Source: Microbacterium marinum
GTDB taxonomy: Bacteria > Actinomycetota > Actinomycetes > Actinomycetales > Microbacteriaceae
Assembly: GCF_014204835.1 (NCBI RefSeq)
Contig: NZ_JACHMD010000001.1
Location: forward strand, 248,001 to 312,000
DNA: 64,000 bases
Direction of reading: 5' to 3'
Shown: one piece after another, positions 39,601 through 47,382 of the stretch
How the letters are laid out: each line of letters starts with the position of its first letter
How positions within the stretch are numbered: the stretch's first letter is position 1
Position numbers and translations under genes: made by a program
Notes under the pieces: model-generated
The model's database searches: none
Seen by the model: the letters and a program-made list of their open reading frames with translations, nothing else
Told to the model about the DNA's origin: nothing

Positions 39601-40748
39601 CAGAGATCTCCGTCGTCGCCGTGATCCCCGCGCGCGGCGGGTCGAAGGGCGTTCTCCGCAAGAACCTCCGCAGGATCGGCGGCGTCCCCCTGGTCGTGCG
39701 CGCGGTGCAGGCGGCGGTGGCCGCGGCATCCGTTGATCTGGTCGTGGTGTCGACCGACGACGATGAGATCGCCGCCGCGGCCCGCGCCGCCGGGGCCCGC
39801 ATCGTCGAGCGGCCCGCAGAACTCGCGGGCGACACCGCCTCGTCGGAGTCGGCGCTGCTGCACGCGCTCGATGTGCTCGCCGGCGAGGGCGTCGAGCCCG
39901 ACGTCGTCGTCTTCCTGCAGGCGACGTCGCCCTTCATTCCCGTCGATGGCATCGACCGCGCGGTCGAGGCGGTGCGCGGCGACTACGACACCGCATTCGC
40001 CGCCCATGAGACGTACGGGTTCCTGTGGCGCCGCGACGAGACCTGTGCGGCGGCGGCGATCAACCACGATGCCGCCCACCGCCCCCGGCGTCAGGACCGG
40101 GAACCGCACTACCTCGAGACCGGGGCGTTCTACGCGATGGATGCCGCTGGCTTCCGCCTCGCGCTGCACCGCTTCTTCGGTCGGACCGCCGTCATCGAGG
40201 TGCCCGAGCGCAGTGCGATCGAGATCGACGACGAGCACCAGCTCGCCGTCGCGGGAGCGCTGGCACCCCTGGTCGACGCGCCGGAGCGACTCGACGTCGA
40301 CGCCGTGGTCACCGACTTCGACGGCGTGCACACCGATGACAGCGCCCTCGTCGACAGCGAGGGCCGCGAGCTGGTGCGCGTGAGCCGGTCGGACGGCATG
40401 GGTGTCGCGTTGCTGCGCCGTGCAGGGGTGCTGCTGCTCATCCTCTCGACCGAGACCAACCCGGTCGTCCGGGCGCGCGCCGAGAAGCTGCGGGTCCCCG
40501 TCCGCCACGGCGTCGAGGACAAGGCGTCCGCGCTCACCGCCTGGGCTGCCGATGCCGGTCTCCGGCTCGATCGGGTCGCCTACCTCGGCAACGACGTCAA
40601 CGACCTGCCCGCCATGTCGCTCGTCGGGTGGCCCGTGGCGACCGCCGACGCGCACCCTGCCGTCCGGGCGGCCGCACGCGTCGTCCTGCAGCGGCGAGGC
40701 GGCCACGGAGCGGTGCGGGAGCTGGCCGACCGCGTGTTGCGCGACTGA
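39597..40748 (+). CDS. Bifunctional CMP-nonulosonate synthetase (NeuA-like) / KdsC-like HAD phosphatase
   Basis: This is a 383-residue fusion. The N-terminal domain (about 1-225) is an acylneuraminate cytidylyltransferase: VVAVIPARGGSKGVLRKNLR (CTP loop), FLQATSPFIPVDGI and PHYLETGAFYAMD. The C-terminal domain (about 235-383) is a KdsC-like HAD phosphatase: VVTDFDGVHTDDSALVDSEG (nucleophile Asp in DFDGVHTD), LLILSTETNP and VAYLGNDVNDLPAM. The phosphatase would remove the 9-phosphate before activation with CTP. Such fusions occur in nonulosonate pathways. It overlaps the preceding stop by four bases. Confidence 0.92.
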   Translation: MTEISVVAVIPARGGSKGVLRKNLRRIGGVPLVVRAVQAAVAAASVDLVVVSTDDDEIAAAARAAGARIVERPAELAGDTASSESALLHALDVLAGEGVEPDVVVFLQATSPFIPVDGIDRAVEAVRGDYDTAFAAHETYGFLWRRDETCAAAAINHDAAHRPRRQDREPHYLETGAFYAMDAAGFRLALHRFFGRTAVIEVPERSAIEIDDEHQLAVAGALAPLVDAPERLDVDAVVTDFDGVHTDDSALVDSEGRELVRVSRSDGMGVALLRRAGVLLLILSTETNPVVRARAEKLRVPVRHGVEDKASALTAWAADAGLRLDRVAYLGNDVNDLPAMSLVGWPVATADAHPAVRAAARVVLQRRGGHGAVRELADRVLRD

Positions 40749-40850
40749 CAGCAGTCGGTGAGACCACGGCCACCCGTGGTTCAGTGCGCGTTCACCGCCC
40801 GCGCGGACCCTGAAGAGGTGCGCGCATCGGCGTGTGCGGAAGGGAACACC

Positions 40851-41723
40851 ATGACCGTCACCATCGGATCCCACGTCATCGGCGGAGGGCGCCCCGTCTA
40901 CGTGATCGGCGAGATCGGCCTCAACCACAACGGTGACGTCGACATCGCCAAGCGGCTCATCGACGTCGCCGCGAAGGCCGGCGCGAACGCCGTCAAGTTC
41001 CAGAAGCGCACCCCCGAGATCGCCACGCCGCCGCACATGCGCGCCACCCCGCGCGAGACGCCGTGGGGCACGATGACCTACCTCGAGTACCGCCACCGCG
41101 TCGAGTTCGACCGCGACCAGTACATCGAGATCGGCGATCACGCGACGATGCTCGGGCTCGACTGGTTCGCCTCGCCGTGGGACGTGCCGAGCGTGGACTT
41201 CCTCGAAGACCTGAACGTGGTCGCCCACAAGGTGGCATCCGCCAGCCTCACCGACATAGAGCTGCTCGAGGCGCTGCGCGCGACAGGCAAGCCCGTCATC
41301 CTCTCGACGGGCATGTCGACCATCGCCCAGATCGACCGCGCACTCGAGGTCCTCGGCACCGACCGCACCGTGCTCATGCACGCGACGTCGACCTACCCGA
41401 TGGAGCCCGAAGAGGCGAACCTCAAGACGATCGCGACCCTCCGCGACCGCTACGCCGGCATCCCCGTCGGCTATTCGGGGCACGAGCGCGGGCTGCAGAT
41501 CTCGCTCGCCGCCGTCGCCCTCGGCGCCGTCGCGGTGGAGCGCCACATCACGCTCGATCGCACCATGTGGGGCTCCGACCAGGCGGCATCCCTCGAGCCC
41601 ACCGGCCTCGAGCACCTCGTCCGCGACATCCGGGTCATCGAGACGGCGCTCGGCGACGGCGTGAAGCGCGTCTTCGACGGCGAGCTCGCTCCGATGGCGA
41701 AGCTGCGGCGCGTCCCGGCATGA
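40851..41723 (+). CDS. N-acetylneuraminate/Kdn-9-phosphate synthase (NeuB-like), without SAF domain
   Basis: This 290-residue protein starts at ATG 40851 after GGAAGGGAA. The NeuB TIM barrel is complete: VYVIGEIGLNHNGDVDIAKR, NAVKFQKRTPEIA, DWFASPWDVPSVDFLE, KPVILSTGMST, LMHATSTYPM, VGYSGHERG and AVERHITLDRTMWGSDQAAS. It condenses PEP with a six-carbon sugar or its 6-phosphate to form a nine-carbon acid. The usual C-terminal SAF/antifreeze-like domain of about 60 residues is missing: the protein stops after the barrel (VFDGELAPMAKLRRVPA). Its 3' end overlaps the next ATG by four bases. Confidence 0.92.
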   Translation: MTVTIGSHVIGGGRPVYVIGEIGLNHNGDVDIAKRLIDVAAKAGANAVKFQKRTPEIATPPHMRATPRETPWGTMTYLEYRHRVEFDRDQYIEIGDHATMLGLDWFASPWDVPSVDFLEDLNVVAHKVASASLTDIELLEALRATGKPVILSTGMSTIAQIDRALEVLGTDRTVLMHATSTYPMEPEEANLKTIATLRDRYAGIPVGYSGHERGLQISLAAVALGAVAVERHITLDRTMWGSDQAASLEPTGLEHLVRDIRVIETALGDGVKRVFDGELAPMAKLRRVPA

Positions 41724-43021
41724 CCTCCCGCAGCGATCGTCGGCCCCGCCTGCGCGTGGTGGCGATCGCCGACGCCGATTCGTTCGTGAAGTGGGGGGCG
41801 TGGCTCATCGACGCCGTCCCCGGCATCAGTCGTCACCTCGTCCTCGTGCGCACCCCGCTGACGGTCAGCGAGGCGCAGCTCGAGTCCGCGCTCGCCGGCA
41901 CCTCGTTCGACACGGATGCCGTGACGAGACTCGACTTCGACGCGGTGGCATCCTGGCTCACGCACGACCGCCCCGACGTCGTCGTGCTCGCCGGCCGGGG
42001 GCCGTTCGTGCGCCTCCTCGGGACGCAGATCGACCGTGTGCACCCCCGTCCGGTGGTCGTGTCGGGGATGCCGGGAGTCTCGATCCCAGCGATGCGCGGC
42101 GCCGCGCAGTACCGCCGTCACACCGACCTCTTCGTCGTGCACTCACGTCGAGAGATGCGCGCGTTCAGCGAGCTGTCCGCGAAGCTGTCGCTGCCGCTGG
42201 ACATCACCCTCGCGACGCTCCCGTACGCGCGCCGGCGCTCCGTCGCGGGAGGAACCGACCTCGTCTTCGCGGCGCAGGCCCTCGTGCCGCGAACGCGGGA
42301 GGAGAGGATCCGCCTGGCGGACATCCTCCGCCAGGCCGCTCTCGCGGATCCGAACCGGCGGGTCGTGGTGAAGCTCCGCTCGCGCCCCGGCGAAAGCGAG
42401 ACGCACGGCGAGCAGTTCGGCTTCACCGGCCTCCTCGCCGATCGGCCGGACAACCTCGTCTTCTCGCACGCGCCCATGTCGGAGGCGCTCACGACCGCCG
42501 CCGGCCTCGTGACCGTGAGCTCGACGGCGGCGCTCGAGGCGATCGCGGCGGGGGTGCCCGTCATCGCGCTCGACACCTTCGGGGTCTCCAAGCACAACCT
42601 CAACACCGTGTTCGAGCGGAGCGGTCTGCTCGGTTCGGCGGACGACGTGGTCGCCGGCAGGTTCCGGCATCCCAATGCCGTCTGGATGCGCGACAACTAC
42701 TTCCACGATGCCGACGAGTCCACCTGGTGGGGTCGGGTGGAACGGCTGGTCGCCAAGCGTCGGGCGGGGAATCTGCCGCCGCGTCGTGTGCCCGTCCCAC
42801 GCGGGGGCGCGCTGCACGCCGCATGGCACCGCAAGAGCGTGCTGGGCAGTGCCGACCGGACCGTCTCCGGTGCCGTCGCCGTCGCAGTGGTCGGTCCCGT
42901 GGTCCGCGCGCTCGTCGCCCTCCGTCGACGGGGGCGCGTCGGCGCGGGGTCGTGGCGCGACACCGCCTCGGATTTCACCCTCACGCCGTCGCACACGGCG
43001 AGCCCGGTGCCGCTGCGCTGA
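41720..43021 (+). CDS. DUF6716 putative glycosyltransferase
   Basis: This 433-residue protein starts MTSRSDRRPRLRVVAIADAD. It resembles GT-B enzymes related to polysialyl- and teichoic-acid-type transferases: VVSGMPGVSIPAMRG, HTDLFVVHSRREMRAFSEL, LVTVSSTAALEAIAAGVPV (nucleotide-sugar binding helix) and ALDTFGVSKHNLNTVFE. Actinobacteria keep this family next to NeuB/NeuA genes. It probably adds a further unit of the same glycan. A C-terminal stretch AVAVAVVGPVVRALVALRRR may associate with the membrane. It is the last gene of the locus. Confidence 0.8.
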   Translation: MTSRSDRRPRLRVVAIADADSFVKWGAWLIDAVPGISRHLVLVRTPLTVSEAQLESALAGTSFDTDAVTRLDFDAVASWLTHDRPDVVVLAGRGPFVRLLGTQIDRVHPRPVVVSGMPGVSIPAMRGAAQYRRHTDLFVVHSRREMRAFSELSAKLSLPLDITLATLPYARRRSVAGGTDLVFAAQALVPRTREERIRLADILRQAALADPNRRVVVKLRSRPGESETHGEQFGFTGLLADRPDNLVFSHAPMSEALTTAAGLVTVSSTAALEAIAAGVPVIALDTFGVSKHNLNTVFERSGLLGSADDVVAGRFRHPNAVWMRDNYFHDADESTWWGRVERLVAKRRAGNLPPRRVPVPRGGALHAAWHRKSVLGSADRTVSGAVAVAVVGPVVRALVALRRRGRVGAGSWRDTASDFTLTPSHTASPVPLR

Positions 43022-43022
43022 G

Positions 43023-44135
43023 TCAGCGCAGCAGCCCGAAGAACCCGGCCTGGAAGGCGAAGAAGACCACCGCGAACACCCCGACCACCACGATCGCGAC
43101 CCACGGGACACCTCCCTGCAGTCGGCGGCCCTGCGGGGCGACGCCGATCGGCGGGCGGAGCGCCTGCGCGGGCGGGGTGAAGGGCAGGGATGCCGCGCCC
43201 GCGGCATCCTGCGTCATCGGAACGGAAGGTGCGGCAAGGCGATCATCGCGCCACCGCTCCCACTGCCCGAGCTTGTCGAGCAGCGCACCGACGACGGAGA
43301 ACAGCCACGCCCACGTGTTCGGGTCGAGCGTCGAGAAGTCGCGCTTCGCGTAAAGGAACAGCCAGTCGTCGACGATCTCCACGTCGAGCTCCGCGGCGTG
43401 ATCGATGAAGCGGGCCATGATGTCGGGCGTGAAGAGGTAGAGGGCATCCTGCTCGTACCCCTGCGGGCAGTAGAGGGCGAAGTGCCGGTCGAAGTCGCCC
43501 TCGAGGCTGAGCCGCTGGTCCTTGTCGAACACCCGCGGCAGGTTCGAGCCGAAGAGGGCGTTGTTGCCGACCGCGTCGAGGACGATGTGCGGCAGGGGCG
43601 AGGCGAGCTTGATGGCGACGTACCCCCAGCGGTGCGTCGTCTTGTTCTTGCCCGAGCCGGTCGTGTACCGGTAGTTCGCGAACTCCACGAAGCGGGGGCG
43701 CTCGCCGCGCACGATGTCGTTCGCCTGTCGCGAGCTGCCCTGGCCGAAGATCATGCCGGGCAGCGACGGGGCGACGGACTGCGGATACCAGGTGAGTCCG
43801 TTCGCCTGCGCGAACCGGTCCAGGCGGTACCAGCGCTCAGCTGAGCCGCGGACGCCCCGCACGATGAGCAGCGTCGCGCCCACACCCACGGCGCCGATGA
43901 CCAGGAGGACGGCGAACGACCCGAACCCGCCGCCCTGTGAGGCCGAGACGATCGCGCCGACGACCGTGTTCAGCAACGTGAACCCGAAGAACAGCGCCGC
44001 GACCACGCCGAGGACGATTCCCGCGGCGCCGCTGCCGCGGGGCGCGCGGCCCGAGGCGATGAGCTGCGCGCGGTACGCCTTCACCGTGGCGCGATCGACC
44101 GGCTCGGTCAGGGGCGTCGGGTCGAAGCTGCTCAT
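43023..44135 (-). CDS. Hypothetical membrane protein with cytosolic domain
   Basis: This 370-residue protein starts MSSFDPTPLTEPVDRATVKA. Two N-terminal membrane helices (GIVLGVVAALFFGFTLL, FAVLLVIGAVGVGATLLIV) precede a cytosolic domain of about 220 residues (YRLDRFAQANGLTWYPQSVA, WGYVAIKLASPLPHIVLDAV, DWLFLYAKRDFSTLDPN). One C-terminal helix (VPWVAIVVVGVFAVVFFAFQ) ends the protein. Proteins of this layout are common in Microbacteriaceae and unassigned. It converges with the glycan locus with only one base between stops. Confidence 0.8.
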   Translation of the reverse strand: MSSFDPTPLTEPVDRATVKAYRAQLIASGRAPRGSGAAGIVLGVVAALFFGFTLLNTVVGAIVSASQGGGFGSFAVLLVIGAVGVGATLLIVRGVRGSAERWYRLDRFAQANGLTWYPQSVAPSLPGMIFGQGSSRQANDIVRGERPRFVEFANYRYTTGSGKNKTTHRWGYVAIKLASPLPHIVLDAVGNNALFGSNLPRVFDKDQRLSLEGDFDRHFALYCPQGYEQDALYLFTPDIMARFIDHAAELDVEIVDDWLFLYAKRDFSTLDPNTWAWLFSVVGALLDKLGQWERWRDDRLAAPSVPMTQDAAGAASLPFTPPAQALRPPIGVAPQGRRLQGGVPWVAIVVVGVFAVVFFAFQAGFFGLLR

Positions 44136-44295
44136 GCCCGCCACCGTACCGGGCGGGTGTGTTCCGGCTGTGTCCGCCGCGGTCTTGGGTATCCCGCGTG
44201 CACAACGGCGGACGCTGAGGCCCACTCGTCGGCGTGTCGCAGTCGGTGCGCGGCTTGTCGCACACGGGATCCGCCGCCGTGCACGGCGTGCGGGG

Positions 44296-45294
44296 TCAGG
44301 GTTTCAACGGGTCGGGGATGTCGTAGCCGAGCACCGTGTCGGCGGGGATCTCGGCGGCCTCGAGGCCCGGATCGGCCACGAGAGCTGCAACGAGCTCCGC
44401 CGATCCACCGACGATCGTCGAGTCGAAGTCGATCTCGCCGACCAGGACCCACGCGTGGTCCGCGGGCCAGATCAGGTTCGGGCTCTGCGCGCCGGGCGGG
44501 AACCCGTGCGCTTCGCTTTCGAGATCGCGCCAGGGCACGCTCAACGCCCAGTCTTCGGCGGTGAACGCCGAGACCCCGCCGGCGAACAGCACGAAGTCGC
44601 GGTTCGGCAGCCGCAGCCGCGGACCTTCGGAGATCTCCTTCGAGAGGATGCCCTCCTGCCAGGTGCGCCTGCGGAACACGTTGTTCCACACGTCCTTCAC
44701 GCTGCCGCCGAGCATCGCGTTATGACGATCCAGTGCGGCGTCCGACTGGTCACTCGCCTGATAGAAGGCGCGGGACGGACCGATTCCGAGATGCCCGACG
44801 AGACCGCCCCTTCCTTCCCAGAGGGCCACGCCACCGGCATCCGGCGTGCGGGTGTGGCGAGCGAGCACGCGAGCGAGCGAGGCGAGAAGGTCGGCCGGCA
44901 GCGCCCCCTCGCTGGGGTCGTGGTAGCGCCACCCGTCGGCGTCGCGCGGGTCGTCCTCCCGATTCGCGAGCGGGTCGAACCTCGCGAGGGAGTGCCACTG
45001 CGCCAGCGGATGCATCGTCGTCCCGAGCGCGGCCGCGGCCTGCGCCCAGGTGACTCGTTCGGTCTCGATCTCCAGCTCGGGATGCCGCTCCGAGAACTCC
45101 GTCCATGCGCGGTCGTCGGAGTACGGTGCATCCGGCCAGGCCGCACCGTGGGGCCGGTCTCGGGATGCCGGGTGGAACACCCGCGCGTACGCCTCGAACC
45201 CTCGCGGCACGACGTCGTGCATGGTCCCGCGCCACGGGTCGTCGATGCGCTCGCGCAGCCAGTCGCCGGCAGAGACATCGCGGGTCCACTCCAT
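44296..45294 (-). CDS. Conserved hypothetical soluble protein
   Basis: This 332-residue acidic protein starts MEWTRDVSAGDWLRERIDDP (ATG 45294; GTG 45303 also in frame). No signal, membrane helix or catalytic motif is recognised. Conserved-looking segments include DPWRGTMHDVVPRGFEAYAR, PNLIWPADHAWVLVGEIDFD and GSVKDVWNNVFRRRTWQEG. I see similar proteins as uncharacterised in Microbacteriaceae. It is divergent from rpsF. Confidence 0.78.
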   Translation of the reverse strand: MEWTRDVSAGDWLRERIDDPWRGTMHDVVPRGFEAYARVFHPASRDRPHGAAWPDAPYSDDRAWTEFSERHPELEIETERVTWAQAAAALGTTMHPLAQWHSLARFDPLANREDDPRDADGWRYHDPSEGALPADLLASLARVLARHTRTPDAGGVALWEGRGGLVGHLGIGPSRAFYQASDQSDAALDRHNAMLGGSVKDVWNNVFRRRTWQEGILSKEISEGPRLRLPNRDFVLFAGGVSAFTAEDWALSVPWRDLESEAHGFPPGAQSPNLIWPADHAWVLVGEIDFDSTIVGGSAELVAALVADPGLEAAEIPADTVLGYDIPDPLKP

Positions 45295-45323
45295 GGTCGC
45301 CACGGTACCCGGACCCGCTGTGG

Positions 45324-45433
45324 TTGGCGGCGTGCGGCATCCGCTAGACTGTTGTGGTTGTCTGCCTGCGTTTCGGCGCAGATTCCGCGGACACGTGCAT
45401 CAACCCTCCTGATGCCGGGAACCGCCCGGCATC
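45324..45433 (+). promoter_or_regulatory. Promoter and structured leader of the rpsF operon
   Basis: A plausible -35 TTGGCG (45324-45329) and -10 TAGACT (45345-45350) precede a leader of about 110 bases. The leader has a perfect 9-bp hairpin GATGCCGGG-AACCG-CCCGGCATC (45411-45433), 27 bases before the rpsF ATG. A strong RBS (AAGGAGG) follows. Ribosomal S6:S18 autoregulatory leaders sit at this location in other bacteria. I cannot confirm that motif here. Confidence 0.5.
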
Positions 45434-45459
45434 CGTTCTAGTCCGAAGGAGGTGGGTTA

Positions 45460-45825
45460 ATGACGCACATCCACCAGTACGAACTCATGGTGATCCTCGA
45501 CCCCGAGGTCGACGAGCGCCAGGTCGTACCCAAGCTCGACGGGTTCCTGAAGGTCATCACCGCTGATGGTGGCTCGATCGACAACGTCGACGTGTGGGGC
45601 AAGCGCCGTCTTGCTTACGAGATCCAGAAGAAGAACGAGGGCATCTACGCCGTCGTCAACTTCACGGGTACCAGCGAGGCCACGCAGGAGCTCGACCGTC
45701 AGCTCAAGCTGAACGAGCAGATCATGCGCACCAAGGTCCTCCGCGCCGAGGAGGCGATCGCTCAGGTCGCCGCCGAGAAGGAGCGCGCTGAGGCCAAGGC
45801 TGCCCGCAAGGCTGCGAAGGCCTAA
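45460..45825 (+). CDS. rpsF: 30S ribosomal protein S6
   Basis: This 121-residue S6 starts [20 protein letters not shown], with the family motif [20 protein letters not shown] and a charged C-terminus ([16 protein letters not shown]). It binds 16S rRNA with S18. It heads the rpsF-ssb-rpsR-rplI operon; ssb starts six bases after its stop. Confidence 0.98.
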   Translation: MTHIHQYELMVILDPEVDERQVVPKLDGFLKVITADGGSIDNVDVWGKRRLAYEIQKKNEGIYAVVNFTGTSEATQELDRQLKLNEQIMRTKVLRAEEAIAQVAAEKERAEAKAARKAAKA

Positions 45826-45830
45826 GGCTC

Positions 45831-46346
45831 ATGGCCGGCGAGACCATCATCACGGTCGTGGGGAACCTCACGGCGGACCCCGAGCTGCGGTACACGCAGA
45901 ACGGTCTCCCCGTCGCGAACTTCACGATCGCGTCGACGCCCCGCAGCTTCGACCGTCAGGCGAACGAGTGGAAGGACGGCGAAGCGCTGTTCATGCGCGC
46001 GTCGGTCTGGCGCGAGTTCGCTGAGCACGTGGCCGGCTCGCTCACCAAGGGCATGCGGGTCGTCGCGACCGGCCGCCTGAAGCAGCGCTCCTACCAGGAC
46101 CGCGAAGGCAACAACCGCACGGCGATCGAGCTGGAGGTCGACGAGATCGGCCCCTCGCTCCGGTACGCCACGGCGCAGGTCACCCGTGCCGCCAGCAATG
46201 GCGGCGGCGGGAACTTCGGCGGCGGCGGTGGACAGCAGTCGCGTCCGCAGGTGCAGCAGGACGAGCCCTGGGCGACGCCCGGGACCTCCGCTCCTGACGC
46301 ATGGAGCGCGCCCGGGACGAGCTACGGCGACGACACCCCGTTCTGA
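45831..46346 (+). CDS. ssb: Single-stranded DNA-binding protein
   Basis: This 171-residue SSB has an OB-fold N-terminal domain ([58 protein letters not shown]). A Gly-rich linker follows ([15 protein letters not shown]), and the acidic tip ends DDTPF, which recruits partner proteins. It protects ssDNA in replication and repair. It lies between rpsF and rpsR, as is usual. Confidence 0.97.
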   Translation: MAGETIITVVGNLTADPELRYTQNGLPVANFTIASTPRSFDRQANEWKDGEALFMRASVWREFAEHVAGSLTKGMRVVATGRLKQRSYQDREGNNRTAIELEVDEIGPSLRYATAQVTRAASNGGGGNFGGGGGQQSRPQVQQDEPWATPGTSAPDAWSAPGTSYGDDTPF

Positions 46347-46356
46347 ATCGAATTCC

Positions 46357-46379
46357 GGATGCCGCGAGGCGCGGCATCC
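46357..46379 (+). promoter_or_regulatory. Hairpin in the ssb-rpsR spacer
   Basis: A perfect 9-bp stem, GGATGCCGC-GAGGC-GCGGCATCC, sits ten bases after the ssb stop and 20 bases before the rpsR start. It may tune mRNA stability or act as a partial terminator. Its arm uses the GGATGCC word that recurs across the window. Confidence 0.55.
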
Positions 46380-46399
46380 ACATCTCTTAAGGAAGACAC

Positions 46400-46654
46400 A
46401 TGGCTGGAAAGGCAACCGGCGATCGCCGCAAGCCGCGGAAGGGCGCGAAGAACGCCGCTCCCGCGAAGGCGATCCGCGTCGGCGTCATCGACTACAAGGA
46501 CGTCGCAACGCTTCGTAAGTTCATCTCGGAGCGCGGGAAGATCCGCGCCCGTCGTATCACCGGAGTCTCGGTGCAGGAGCAGCGTCTGATCGCCAAGGCG
46601 ATCAAGAACGCCCGCGAAATGGCGCTCCTGCCCTACGCCGGCGCTGGCCGGTAA
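46400..46654 (+). CDS. rpsR: 30S ribosomal protein S18
   Basis: This 84-residue S18 starts [20 protein letters not shown], with [20 protein letters not shown] and [20 protein letters not shown]. No Cys cluster is present, so it is the zinc-independent (C-) form. It follows ssb and precedes rplI by 11 bases. Confidence 0.97.
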   Translation: MAGKATGDRRKPRKGAKNAAPAKAIRVGVIDYKDVATLRKFISERGKIRARRITGVSVQEQRLIAKAIKNAREMALLPYAGAGR

Positions 46655-46665
46655 GGAGCACCGAC

Positions 46666-47118
46666 ATGGCAAAGCTGATTCTCACGAACGAGGTCGCCGG
46701 GCTCGGTAGCGCCGGCGACGTCATCGAGGTCAAGAACGGGTACGCCCGCAACTACCTCATCCCCCAGGGCTTCGCTGTGGCCTGGACCCGCGGTGGCGAG
46801 AAGCAGGTGGCGTCGATCCGCGCCGCCCGCGAGTCGCGTGCGATCCACGACCACGAAGAGGCCGTGGCCCTCAAGAACACGCTCGAGTCGAACACGGTCA
46901 AGCTGACCGTGAAGGCCGGCGCCGAGGGTCGCCTGTTCGGTTCGGTCAAGCCGGCCGACGTGGCCGACGCCGTCAAGGCCGCCGGTCTGGGTGACCTCGA
47001 CAAGCGCAAGATCCACATCACCGCGCCGATCAAGGCCGTGGGCGAGCACGAGGCGACCATTCGTCTGCGTGACGACCTCACCGCTGCGATCACGCTGCAG
47101 GTGGTTGCCGCCAAGTAA
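46666..47118 (+). CDS. rplI: 50S ribosomal protein L9
   Basis: This 150-residue L9 starts [20 protein letters not shown], with [17 protein letters not shown] and the C-terminal domain [19 protein letters not shown]. It binds 23S rRNA and reaches toward the L1 stalk. It is the last gene of the rpsF operon and ends before a strong terminator. Confidence 0.97.
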   Translation: MAKLILTNEVAGLGSAGDVIEVKNGYARNYLIPQGFAVAWTRGGEKQVASIRAARESRAIHDHEEAVALKNTLESNTVKLTVKAGAEGRLFGSVKPADVADAVKAAGLGDLDKRKIHITAPIKAVGEHEATIRLRDDLTAAITLQVVAAK

Positions 47119-47133
47119 TTCTGGCGCGCACAC

Positions 47134-47178
47134 GGATGCCGCGGATCTGACCCTTTCGGGGCCGGGTCCGCGGCATCC
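47134..47178 (+). terminator. Terminator after rplI
   Basis: The stem GGATGCCGCGGA (47134-47145) pairs with TCCGCGGCATCC (47167-47178). Further partial pairing (TCTGACCC / GGGTCCG) shortens the loop. It lies 16 bases after the rplI stop. Confidence 0.8.
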
Positions 47179-47233
47179 GCGCGTTGGGGGACGTCGTGCC
47201 TGATCCATCCCCTCCGCGGCCCGATGGCCGCCC

Positions 47234-47321
47234 GTGCGGAAATGCAATGGATCGGGGGCGGCGCGCCGCATCCAGGAGGCCATGGACGGCGTGTCGCCTG
47301 CCTCGCATTGCATTCGCGCAC
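47234..47321. other. Long imperfect inverted repeat, candidate structured element
   Basis: GTGCGGAAATGCAATG (47234-47249) pairs with CATTGCATTCGCGCAC (47306-47321), 14 of 16 positions, with an unpaired core of about 56 bases. The core has its own GC-rich self-complementarity (GGCGGCGCGCCGC near 47257). It lies between the rplI terminator and the terminator of the minus-strand surface protein and contains no gene. Confidence 0.5.
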
Positions 47322-47340
47322 GCGTCATGGGCGCGGGCGA

Positions 47341-47372
47341 GGGGCGGATGCCACCGTCGCGGCATCCGCCCC
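47341..47372 (-). terminator. Terminator of the chaplin-like repeat protein gene
   Basis: A perfect 12-bp stem GGGGCGGATGCC / GGCATCCGCCCC has an 8-base loop. It begins ten bases beyond the minus-strand stop at 47383. Confidence 0.8.
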
Positions 47373-47382
47373 TGTCACCCGG

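Noticed and set aside
39426..41615. 729-codon minus-strand frame opposite the NeuA/NeuB genes
   Set aside because: It is antisense to three clearly identified genes and has no motif.
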